Source: Amblyornis subalaris (taxonomy: Eukaryota; Chordata; Aves; Passeriformes; Ptilonorhynchidae). Taken from it: a DNA stretch of 64,000 nt. The notes beneath the pieces are model-generated. The model was given only the letters and a program-made list of their open reading frames with translations. It was not told the DNA's origin and did no database searches. Shown one piece after another: positions 24,201 through 36,200 of this stretch (positions are counted from its first letter, which is position 1; every line of letters starts with the position of its first letter). The DNA is taken from contig JACAXG010000028.1 in NCBI GenBank assembly GCA_018881555.1, positions 2,035,143-2,099,142 on the forward strand, read 5' to 3'. Both the position numbers and the translations under genes were made by a program.

Positions 24201-27200
24201 CAGGACAACCCCGTCCCTTCCGTGTGTGGGTGAGCGCTGAGTCCCTGCCCAGGGGATGGCACAGCTTCCCTGTTCCTTGTCCAGGGAATGCTCACATTCC
24301 TCCCTGTGAAGGTGGGCAGGCCCTGGCACAGATTCCCAGAGGATCCGTGGCTGCCCCATCCCTAGAAGTGTCCAAGGCTGGGTTGGGTGNGGCTTGGAGC
24401 AATCTGGGATAGTGGAAGTGTCCATGGCAGGGGTGGATGCTCCATAAGGCCCCTGGATTCCTCCTCCTGCATTCNCTGTGGGCTCTAATTCCATGACACG
24501 GGGCTGCAGGCGGGTGANGTCTGTTAAGTGGAATACCTGAAAATTGGGAAATATTTGCCTCAAAACGAGGGGAAGGCAGAAAACCCGGAATGCCTGGGAG
24601 CCGAGCTGGGATTGACAGTTCATTCCCGAGCCTGGGCACAGCCTCCGCAGGCTGAGCTCCCAAATAAACAACTGCTCCTGATCCCACGGACAGCTTCAGG
24701 CTCGGGATTAGAGGGAAAACAAGTTTATGGGACTGAACATTCCGGGTTTGTTTGCTGCCCCTCGGGGCTCGGCCGCTCTCGGCTCGGGAGAAGCGGAGCT
24801 GCCGTGGGTTTGGAGAGGGATTTCTGAAGGAAAACACATCTTTGACCCTGGAAACTTCCAGGCTCGTTCAGCAGGAAGGACGCGGCGTGGAAGAGCCCTT
24901 TTCTCCGGCATGGGGGCTGCGGGTGGGATTATTTCTCCGGAGTTCCGGAGCACGAAGGGGTCCGGTTGTCCTGCTGGGATTGAGCCTAAATGGTGTAAAA
25001 TAGCTGGTGCTGGAGGAGCCATGGATAATTTGAGCATTATGGGGTTCTCTTTTATGGAATTCTTGGTTCCAGGAAGGCTCTGGGGGTTGTGCTGCTCCTT
25101 GCCACAACCAGGAGTGCCAGGCTCTCGGAAAGGGACTGCTCTTCCGAGGTTTCCAGACTTAAACTATTTGTGCAAGGATTTTTTGGTCTGTTTATCTGAA
25201 CTCGGGGCGAGCTGTTTGAGGTTTTTTCCCTAAGAAAAGCATCGCTTGGAATCCCTGGAATATTCCAGCCNTCAGAGCGGGCAGAGGTGGGATGTGCTTT
25301 GCCTGCAGTCAAGGCTTGCTCTTAGTTTCAACTCGTGCCCGAGGATGCTGAAATCCTACAAATTGATCCCACACAGTCCCTGCCCTTCCCGTGAATAGTG
25401 GGAAACTTAACCCTGCTCAACGCAAGGATGAGCATTTGAACGTGAAATGATGAATTTTAGACTCGGATCTGAACCTTTTGGAACATTCCCCGGGACCTGC
25501 CAGTGGGATTTGGGATTAAACCGCTCTCTGTGCTCGTTTTTCCTGACGGTTTCCAGCGTGGCCATTCCCATTCCAGCCTCCACATCCACACTGGGGGATG
25601 CTCACACCAGCGTTGCCAGTCATTTCCCATATCGTGGGGACTCCTGAGCACTTTGGATCCTCTTGCAATGGTTGTCTTTTGCCTCTGGAATCCTGGAGTG
25701 GTGTAAAGGTCAATAATTGCAGCTGGAAAAGATGTGGAGATTCCCAAAGCTGATGGGAGGTCGTGATCTCTCTCTCTCNGGAAAAGGGATTTTTGGAGCC
25801 CAATGATGGGCAAGCAGTTCCCCTGTCAGAGTCGTTAAGAATTACCAAAAAAAAATTGGCAAAAAAGCAAAAAGCGCCACTTTGGACCGATTCTCTCGGA
25901 AATTGCCTCGTTTTGCTGCCGAGCTTTGTCACCCATCCCAATCCAAGCTGCATTTCATGACTCCACCACTTTTCCCGAGCCAAAAGCCTGAAGCTTCCAG
26001 CTGGGAGAAGGTCAGGACGAGGCACTGCAGCAATTTCCAAGCGTTGTTGCAATTTCGTTTTCCTTCCAGCCACAAAGTCGGACACAAATAATCCTTTGCC
26101 GCGAAAAGCTTTGTTCCCAGCAAAATCAACGTTTTTTTTCCACCCGTAGAAAAAGACTCCTGGAAAAATTCCTGCTCTGGGGAGTGGGGGGGGGGGGGTC
26201 GGCTTCCATTGGAACACAACAACAGTGTCTCCTAGTGGCTGGCTCCATGGGAATGGCCAGATCCCTCCGGAGCGTCCCTTCCTTGACCCTCCTCGNGGAT
26301 CTGGTGGAAATTCCGGCTCTGAGCACTGAAGGCGTAAAAATATCCCGGTTTCCCGGGCTGCCGTCGGTGTCGGGAGGAGGTAATTCCACGGGAAGGCCGG
26401 AGCCCGGGGATGCTTGGCTCGTCCGCTCTCCGGCTTCCACTCCAATAATCCGAAGCTCCCGGCAGCGGCTTGGCCGCCGTTCAGGGCCATCCATCCCTGT
26501 CCATGNCCAGCGAGTCCTTCCCGGCGTCCCGCTCCAGAATCCCTGCTCCCGGCCGTCCCTGTCATCACGTCGGCGCCGCCTCGCTCCGGACGCGATCCCG
26601 AAGGGATAACGGAGATCGCCGGGACGAGGCCGCGCGGTNTGAGCCGCCCGTCAGCCTTTCCCAGGGATCGGCTGGATCGGCTCCTGCTCGCAGCCGGAGA
26701 TCCAGGCCAGCTCCTTGTCCTCTCCCGTCCCCGTCCCTCGCGTCCTTCCTCCCCTCCCCCGTCGCGGCACTGCGGATTTTCTCCTGGGTTTCAGCGGGAA
26801 GCAAAAGTCACGGCGCCGGAGACAAAGCAAAAAGGGCACGAGACAAACTCCGGCTTGGCTTGCAGTGCCTCGTGCTCCACAGGGAAAATCTTGGGCCTGG
26901 CTTAGGAAATTCGGGATTTTAGAGAATAACAAGGTGCATTNTTATTGGCCTGAGGGTGTTTTTAGGATTGTTCCGCTCTTCAGGCTGGACACTGGGGTTT
27001 TTTTGGAAATGACCCCGAGATTGGGTTAGCTGTCGGACTTGGTGACCTTCGAGGTCTTTTCCAACCTTAATGATTTTGTGATTCTGCATCCACANAATTC
27101 CAGGATTAGGGATTTGAAGGTGATCAGCAGGCAGCCTGATTTTCGTGATAAAATCGGGACTCTTGGCAGCAGCAAGGGAACTTGGAGAACCCCACGCTGG

Positions 27201-30200
27201 GTTTGACTTCGGCAGAGGAGAGGGTTCTTGGCCTCGGTGATCCTGGAGGACTTTTCCAGCTGTAACGATTCCGGGATTCCGTGTGGATCCCTGCTGATGA
27301 GCACCATTGATTTCCCAGCCCCCCTCAGCCTGCCCCAACCCCCTGTGCCAGGAGCCCTCCATTCCAAAGGAGACTTTAAGGAGTTATTTTGCTCCTGGTC
27401 GAGAATTCCCTCATCCCAACCCCTCCTGGGGGGGACCCTGAACGTGCCAGGTCCTGGCAGAGAGCTCGGGAANGCCTCCAGCCTGTCCCAGCCTGGGAGC
27501 CTGGGGATATTTCGGGCTCAGTTTGTGGGGAGAAGCTTAAATTCCATCCCANAGCAACCCTGAGCCTCCGTTAGGGATTTTTTGCCTCTTCCCAGGATGT
27601 TTTGGCATTGCCAGGAGAAGGAATAGGCTGGATGAGCTCTGAGTGATGCTGGGGAGGGGATCAGCTCCTGCTGCTGGATGCTAAAAACTGAAAATTTCCC
27701 GGTCTTCCTGGTGGTATCCCATGCGGANTGGTGCCTATGGATCATAACCCCGAGCTCCGAGTGCTCTCCCAGTGGATATCCCAACGGATAAAGGCTGGAG
27801 CAGCAGCCAGAGGTGGTTTGCAGTAATTTAGCAGTGAGTGATGGCTCATTAGCAGCCCACAGGCTGTGCTTGCCTGCAGCAGGGCATGTGTGGGCTCTCC
27901 CTGCATCCCAGTTAACCCTCTCACCCCCTTCCCTCCGCTTCCGAGGGTCTGGATTTGCNGAGTTTGGAGTTCAGTTGGCGGTGCCAGGCTGTTCCGGTGG
28001 TCCCTCCCTTCGGGGCCTCCGATCCTGCAGCAACACCCCCAAAAAGCAGCCAGGTTTGTGTCTGAGGAGGGATGGGGAAGAACGGAAATTCTCATCGGCC
28101 CGGGAGATGAGTCAGATATGGAAATCACACCTTTTCCCAGACAATGTTGTTACACCGAGGAAAAGGAAATGAAAAAGGCTCGTTTTGTCTGGAAAGGAGC
28201 AGGCGTGGGAATGGAAACGCTCGGTGCAGAGCCTGGTGCTGGGGGAGGAGCAGCTGAGGGAGAAATCCCCTTCCCGCCTTTTCCCACCTGTCCCTGCCAC
28301 ATTTGGGAGCCTGGGAACTGGGCAGAGTTTGCTGGGAAGGGAAGGGAAGGGAAGGGAAGGGAAGGGAAGGGAAGGGAAGGGAAGGGAAGGGAAGGGAAGG
28401 GAAGGGAAGGGAAGGGTCTGCAAACAAGGTTGGAGCCCGAGGTGATGTGGTGCTGGTGGTAGAGTAGGGGCATGGAAAAATCTCGGATTTGAGCTCCGTT
28501 AAGTCCTGTACACCCAGAGAAACCCACCCTGATCCTGGAGGGAATCCTGGCACTCAAAATCTGCCGTACTGCAGAGGGAAAGGCCATTTTGGGGGNTTGG
28601 GGGACAATTCCCAAAGGGAGATAAGTACCTCGAGGGACATAACTATGGATCCTACAGACCTTTGCTGGAATTTGTTCTCCTGATTCCCTCAAGAGATGTC
28701 TGGCAGAAAAATGCTTTGTGTTAATATGAACAGAGCTGTGCAGATATTGATGTATATNGATTGGATACAGCAGCATCCCTAAAGTCCTGCTGGAGTCAGT
28801 GCGGTGAAAACAGACTGATCCATGTGAGTCCTGATGGATAAGTCATTCCAGCCATGCCCCTGGATAATCATCTCTTGGAACAGTGAACAAACCCTCTCCT
28901 TTGAGTATCTTTAATTATTTCAGCCCATGGATTGGGCCTGGTTGTTCTCCAGTTGCTCCAGACGTGGGCTGGGATCCTGTGTGTCCACTAAGACTCCCAG
29001 GCACCCTCCATGAGGTTTCTCTGCTATTCCCTAAGACTTTTACCCACCTCCGCGGCTTTCCAGAAGGAAAATCCCGGCGGGAGGAACAAATCCGAGCGGG
29101 AGGAACAAATCCCCGCGGGCGGAACGTTCCAGCCTTTCCCGTTTTCCCTGACCACGCTGCTTTTCCCACCCCCCCACAGCCGGACGAGCTGACCAACGCC
29201 CTGGAGATCAGCAACATCGTCTTCACCAGCATGTTCGCCCTGGAGATGCTCCTGAAGCTCCTGGCCTTTGGAATCTTCGGCTACATCAAGAACCCCTACA
29301 ACATCTTCGACGGGATCATCGTGGTCATCAGGTCACTCTCGGTCCTTTCTCCGGCCTGGTTTTCCCGCCCAGGGTTCAGNGGGATGGGGGACAGGGATGG
29401 CGCGGCCTGTGCTATTCCAAGGGTGGGATGTGCTGGAATTGCGCTGGGCTTGGAGATTCCTGCCGGGAGAAGGGCTGTCCCGAGTAAACGGAGCTGGCAG
29501 GTGGAAAGTCTGCTCATGCCCCACGTCCGGCACTGGGGGCGATTTTCCGTGGAAGCGCGGAGTGGCTGCTCCTGGGAAAGGAGGGCTGGGAGCGTCCATA
29601 TCCCAGGACCCCTGCCTGTCCCAAATTATCCCAACTTGGGCTGGAATACGGAAAGCAGGAGGGGAAGGGGGGGCCCTGCTCTGCTGTTCTCTCCGGGGGA
29701 CCCACGGGAGCCACCCCTCCAGCGGTAATTTGGGACAGAGAATTCCAGGGACGCACAGATGTCAACCAGGAGACTGCTCTTGGCTTCCCTTGGCCCATCC
29801 CTTTGATTCAGAGCAGGGAGGAGGCCCAGAGCAAAGATCTGATCGAACCAATCCCCCCCAAAAACATCCCTGTGGATGTTCCCGGGATAAAACCGCGCTC
29901 CACATCGTTGCAGCGCTGCAGCCCAGCAGGAAACACGGAGAACCCCAGAAACTGAGGGAATTAAAGAAGGGAATTAAACCAAAAAACAGCCGTAAGGGAG
30001 ATAAATTATTCCACACACATGAGAGGTGTGACCGCACAACTGGGGAGCGACGCTGCTTTTCCAGAGGCGGGAAAGGGAGGATCCCTGCGGGGCGGCGGCT
30101 CCTGTGGGGCAGCGGGGCCGGTCCTAGCGGTTGTCCCGGTGTCCCCGCAGCGTGTGGGAGATCATCGGGCAGTCGGACGGGGGCCTGTCCGTGCTCCGGA

Positions 30201-33200
30201 CATTCCGGCTGCTCCGCGTGCTGAAGCTGGTGCGCTTCATGCCCGCCCTGCGCCGCCAGCTCGTGGTGCTCATGAAGACCATGGACAACGTGGCCACCTT
30301 CTGCATGCTGCTCATGCTCTTCATCTTCATCTTCAGGTACCCTCGGGGGGCTGCAGCTCCTCCTCCATTCCCTGTTCCGCTCCGGGAAGCGGGTGGGTGG
30401 GAATAGGGACGCGCCCCGTGCTCGCAAGGGGGTGGTTACCCCTTTTCGGCCTGTTTTTCGTGGGATACTGCAATTCCATAGGTGGATGAAGGACACAGAG
30501 GTCCCTCAGAGGCTCCCGGGCTGTGTTGAGGTCTCCGTCACCAAGTGGGCTCTGCCAGTGTTGGATTTGGGGTGGGAGTCTCCAAGATTTGGAGGCTCTT
30601 CGGGGCACAGACTCGGAGATTTCTGTCTGTTTGACCCTGGAGCGCTCCTCGGGATCCTTGGGTTGGAAAGCAGGGGGATTAGGGAGCTGCCAACGTGGTT
30701 GGTCATTCTCCAGGCAAAGATCCTGGATTTGCCTTCAGGGCAGACAACTGGGATGAGATGTGAGACAGGAGAACCAAACTGTGGGGTCTGACCAGTGGGG
30801 AGATTCCAGTGGCACTCAAAAAACTGGGAGCAGAAAAGCATCCATGAAATCCCTGCAATCCTCCCCNCAGCCACGTTTCACCCATCTCCCTCTTTCCCGC
30901 TCCAGCATCCTGGGAATGCACCTTTTTGGGTGCAAGTTCAGCCTCAAAACCGACACGGGAGACACAGTTCCGGACAGGAAGAATTTCGATTCCTTGCTCT
31001 GGGCCATTGTCACCGTATTCCAGGTAAGCTCGGGGTCCTCAGGGACGTTTTAAGGTGGAAAATGAGGAGTTTTTATTCCAGAAAACTCTTCCAGAAAGTG
31101 TGAAATTCAGAGTGAAGCAGCACTGTGGAGTTCTTAGGGCAAGTTTCTGAGTCTAAAAGCCCTGATAGAGAAGGAATCTGCTCCAAATCTTATCTCTTAT
31201 CAGTAAAAGGGAAGCCTAACGAGGAAATCCAACCTTATTTTCCTTCCTGCTGCCCATCCTGCTCCTACGCTGCCTTCCCTGCCCCAAAAAATGCCCTTTG
31301 CAAACCATTTTGTGTAACTGGGAGTGACCAATCCCCTCCCAAATCGGAGCTGGAGCTGCTGGGAAAGTTTTGGTGTAAAAAGTTGTGTTTCCTCCGCAGC
31401 CAAGTTCTGGTTTGCGCCTGGAATTCCTGGCGGGTTCCACCACGGAGCAGTCAGCTGTTATTCCGAGGATATTCTAAGTANCAGGATGAGGATTTTGGTG
31501 TCTCAAAGCTCAGATTTTAGAGCCCGAGTGCAACAAGTGCCAATAAAAGTTTCCAAAGGCAGAGCGGGTGCTCGGCACAGCGAGGTGGAAACCGGCCCAG
31601 AGCCTTCCTTTGGATACAAATTACAAAGGAACAAGGACAAATCCGCCTCAGAGTTTCCCATTTTCCTCTTAGCCGCAGACAGATCGCTGCATTTCTCCTG
31701 CATCCCTCGGGAAGCGGAGCTGGCACNGAGCTCCAGGGCTCAGCCCTGCGTCCCGGGAAGGTCGCAGAGCAGCGTGACTCAGCAGCAGCGTCACTGTCCC
31801 CAAAGCCACCTTGCTCTGGGGCTTTGAGGCCGTTTTCCCTGCAGGGATTGACGTGGAACATGAGCCTGTCATCCGTTTGCCTAAGGCCCCGGGATTTTTG
31901 AGCCCCGGGAAAGGTGGGAGAGTGGGAATCCCTGAGGAAGATCGCTCGGAGCGAGGCTTTGCAGTGATGTGTGTGGGGTTTTTTTTTGCCCGGTTCTTTT
32001 CCCTAAAGGAAACCGCTTTGCTTCCCTGAGTTTTCCAAGCCACCCAATGTCATTTATGTCATTAAATATCCTGTCCTTCACCCTTTCCTGCCTTAAAAAG
32101 AGCAGCCTGGAAGGAGACAAGGATCTGTGGCCTCGGGTCTGTTATCTTGTGATGGTTATCAAAGCAGGCAGTACCTCCACGAGATAATGGGATTAGGACC
32201 AGTGCATCCTTCACGTTGGGATATCTTGGATCCGAACTGCTCATCCCTGGCTGGGGAAGTGCCAGACCTCCCAGCAGGGAGGGGAGGCTTGGCCAGGAGA
32301 GGCGCAAAGATCTAAATAAAGGCAAATTTCTAAAACGTGACCTAAAAATCACGCGCGAAGCTCTAAACAAAGGCGATTTCTGCTGCCTCATCTCACGAGC
32401 CGGGAAAGGTCGAAAGGAGAGGGGGGAATGGCAGGATTCCAATGAGGAGCCACCGGGAGCCTTTCCCCTCCCCTCTTCCCGCAGATCCTGACGCAGGAGG
32501 ACTGGAACGTGGTGCTGTACAACGGGATGGCCTCCACCTCCTCCTGGGCCGCCCTCTACTTCGTGGCCCTCATGACCTTCGGCAATTACGTCCTCTTCAA
32601 CCTCCTCGTGGCCATCCTGGTGGAAGGATTCCAGGCAGAGGTGAGGGATCCCAGCGGGGAGCCGGGGCTGGGTCCGCGTCGGGAAGAACCGGAGGGATGG
32701 ATCCGTGTCAGGGGAAACATCCAACGGTGCAAACAGCCCAAAATTTAAATTTAGGGGGTGCAGATGAGCTGGGTTGGGCATGTGAAGCTCTTGTCAATCA
32801 ATCTTTGCAGCCCTAAATTTGAACTTAAGGGGTGTGGATGAGCTGGGTTGGACATGTGACGCTCTTGTGGATTGATCTTTGCAGCCCCAAATTTAAATTT
32901 AAGGGGTGCAGATGAGCTGGGTTGGGCATGGGAAGCTCTTGTCAATCAATCTTTGCAGCCCTAAATTTGAACTTAAGGGGTGTGGATGAGCTGGGTTGGG
33001 CATGGGAAGCTCTTGTGGATCGATCTTTGCAGCCCTAAATTTAAATTTAAAGGGTGCAGATGAGCTGTGTTGGGCATGGGAAGCTCTTGTCAATCAATCT
33101 TTGCAATTAAGGCCTGCTGGCCGTGGAATGGGAATTGGAAGAGCAGGACTTTGATGTGCCACGTGGTCTGCCGTGTGACCTAGAAGAAGCAATTAAGGCT

Positions 33201-36200
33201 TGATCTTAATCACCAAATCTCCCATACGATTAATGGTGGAATTCAGGCCTTCAACACATTCAAAAGTTTCACTAAAATCCAAGAAGATGGCATCACCTGG
33301 CTGCCCTTGGGAAGCGGCTGGGTCACCTCATCCTAAAAGGAAATCAGGGTTCATAGGAAGGACTTTCCCCTCATGAAGCTGTGCTGGCTGCCAATGCCTG
33401 CAAATCCTGGGATCCCACATANTCCAGCCACTTCTACTCCTGGAGACCAGGCAGGATGAGCACTGGCTCTGAATCCAGGCCTTTCCTTGGCGCTCTGGCC
33501 CTTGTGGGATATTTGAGGCCGGGAGCAGTAGGAGCGCGGCCGTTCCCAAGCTGTTTCCAGGTTTCTGACATTNAACTCTCAGATATTCAGGACCACGCTT
33601 TAAGGCACCGGGAAGTTTTCTCCCCTCAGCAGCCTGGCATCCTGCAGGCATCTTTGCAGGGAGCAGATCCCATCCTTTCCCTGCCCTCTGGGAGCCTGAA
33701 CCTCGCGCCTGTGGTCTCCCTGCTCGGCCCTAATGGCCCTTCCGGAGCTGTGATTCCAACGTGNCTGAGCTCTGCATTCCAGAGCCTGGATTAGCCCCTC
33801 CCCGTGGCGTTTGCAGGGCACATTTTGCTCCCCACTCCCGTTTATCACCAGACCTGACACGGAGCCCCTGGGCTCTTCCCTTATCCCGGGGAGAGGCGTC
33901 GCAGCCAACCCTGCTCAGGGCTGCATTTCAGCTGCCAGGGCTCCACTCCAGCCTTGCTCTTGGAAATCAAGGAATCCTGGAACGGTTTGGGTCNGAANGG
34001 ACTTTAAAANTCATCTGGTTCCAACCCCTTGGACCGGGTTGCTCCAATCCCCAGCTCTGGTTGCAAACCAAATTTTGCAGGAAGAATTACCAGCGGAGCT
34101 GGGTTTCCTCTTGTCATCCCTGCTTCTGTTGGCACGTCGGGAATGCNGCAGGATTCTTGTTTGGACCTCTTTGACTCTGCCCTCCGACAGGAGCTGTTCT
34201 TGGAGCAGCCACAGGAGCCACTGAGGGGAATTTCTCCTCCTTTCGCTCCGACGTTTCCTTTATGGAGCCGGAGAGTGACCTGGCTCCTGCCTCTGGAGCA
34301 AGTTTGCCAGGAGTTTTCCTAGAAGAGAACAGTCTGAAACGGCCACAGCTCCGTTTTTAGCACATTTGTGCTTAGCACAAGTAGCCAGACTTCAAACAGG
34401 GCCATAATTGCACCTTTGTGCTTGCCCTGTTCCCGTGTCACGGTGAAATCTCCCCCGGAGCCGCTCTGGGAAGGCAGACAAACCTCCCCAAATCTTTCAT
34501 CCCCTCTGCACTGGCGTTCCTGCTCCGAAACAGAGGAGATGGAAAAGGGAGCTGGAGCCTGTCAGTCATCCTGGCTGCTGCACTTTGCGATAAATCACAG
34601 AGAAATGAAGTTCGGTGCCACCTCAGCTTCCAAACCACAGGGATTTGTGCAGGCACCGGCGAAGGAGCTGCGCTCCTTTTGCAGGGATCAGCTCTTTAAT
34701 CCAGCCATTTGCTCTCAATTTCCACAGATTCTTGGCGAATCCAGACAGGGTCCTGCTGACATTTTCTGCTGGAATTCCTCCCCAGGGAACAGGCACAGGG
34801 AACCTGAGGATGGCTCCTCTATCCCAGGCTGATGGGAACAAAAGGGAAATTGAGCTGGATTTGCAGGGGGAAAGGCAGGGTGAGTGTGCTGGGCTGTTCC
34901 CTGTCCTGAGATGGGGCAAACCAGCCTCGTTCCCTCTGCCTCAGGGCTACCAAGAGATTTCCCAAATCCATCCATTACCAAGCAAATCAGGGCTGGATTT
35001 CCAGACCTAACTCGAATTTACNGTGCTGTCAAACACAAGAATTAAAACCCTTCCACGTCCTTTGCCATCAAACCCTCGGCGCTCTCAGCTGGGATCACGG
35101 GGAGCGCAAACAAGGAACCCCAGCACGCCAGATTGTCCTTGTCATTCCTGCAATTACAGCTGCTCCTTGGTGTTCTCCCTCGGGAAAGGCTGTTCCGGGA
35201 GGCTGGAGCAGCGTGTAGGAAGCACAGCAACACGGCAGGAACGGCAGTGACAGCCACAGCATCGTCCCTCCTGTCCAAATATCCAAACGGATGAAAACAA
35301 GGAACAGGGACTCGCCTGGGCTCATTCCCAGGGCGCTGTCAGGGGGAATTTGGCTTTGTCAAACTCCCCCCGGGGAGCAGAGGTAGCTCTGAGCCGCTGA
35401 GTGATCTCAATTAATTGGGGCTGGTAATTATCCCCCTCCTCCTCCTCCCTGCAGGGTGATGCCAACAGGTCAGACACGGACGAGGACAAGACATCTGCCA
35501 ACTTCGAGGAGGATTTTGAGAAGCTGAAGGACCTCCGAGCTACAGGTGGGGAGTTGGGCTCTGCGTTTTCCCGGGAATCCGAGAGCTGNGGCTCTGCTCC
35601 CACATCTCTGCACGGAAAGGGGGAGAATCCAGTTTGCTTGGCGATTAATTGGATAGCTCAGCCATTTGGGCAGCNCTGCAAAGTGCAGGGGAACCTAAAT
35701 GAGCGTTGATATTTCCTTCCAATAGATGTTTTCCTAATTTGAACTCCCCTGGAATTTTTTTTAGTCTCATCCTCTCTCCCGTGCCATTAGCACGGAGCGC
35801 TCGCCTCGCTCCTCGGCAGCTTTTCCGATCCATCAAGTGCTCATCTGCTCCTCTTGCTTCCCCCCACGAGGACGCGTTTGGGTGAGGTTTGATGGATGGA
35901 AAGCGCTGCTGCTCGCTCGTGTTCCGGGAGGGGCTGGCGGGCACAACCCCAAAAACGTGGGGAGGGCACGCTGTACAATCCCAAAAACGTGGGATTGTAG
36001 GGGACAGCCCCCGCTCTGGGGAGTTTGCAGCCAGAGGGGGGACAGGAAGGGATCCCATGTTTTAACAGAGTGGATAGTGGGAAACAGGAGCCACTTGAGT
36101 TCCTCTCTCCTTGGATTCCCAGCTTGGGCTCTGTTAGGATCCCTCCACATGCAGATCAGGGATTTGGGCACAAACCAGCAGCTCAACAGATCCCATAGAG

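Larger units (their letters stand above)
7796..29179 (+). other. CACNA1H: CACNA1H intron 3 (21 kb)
   Basis: This is the longest intron, lying between IIS1 and IIS2. It contains ten or more CR1 fragments, a 70-bp duplication (11322), a 50-bp minisatellite (15342), an X-box cluster (17403), a 13-bp purine array (20925), a CpG-dense patch (26340) and a GGGAA array (28336). The stretches 7.8-9.6, 11.5-13.7, 13.95-15.3, 20.0-20.9, 21.5-22.7, 23.0-24.2 and 24.5-27.0 kb look unique. Long open frames occur here but look like chance. Confidence 0.9.
32641..35454 (+). other. CACNA1H: CACNA1H intron 7
   Basis: 2.8 kb. It holds the 74-bp tandem array, a CR1 reverse-transcriptase fragment on the minus strand and a CR1 3' end. 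The stretch 34.1-35.4 kb shows nothing recognisable. Confidence 0.9.

Noticed and set aside
25516..26568. 350-codon minus-strand frame in the CpG-dense patch
   Set aside because: It has no family resemblance and contains undefined bases; a chance frame is likely in GC-rich DNA.
35332..35345. ggcgctgtc REST-like half site
   Set aside because: The second half is absent; a half site of nine bases is expected by chance. The same applies at 57103.
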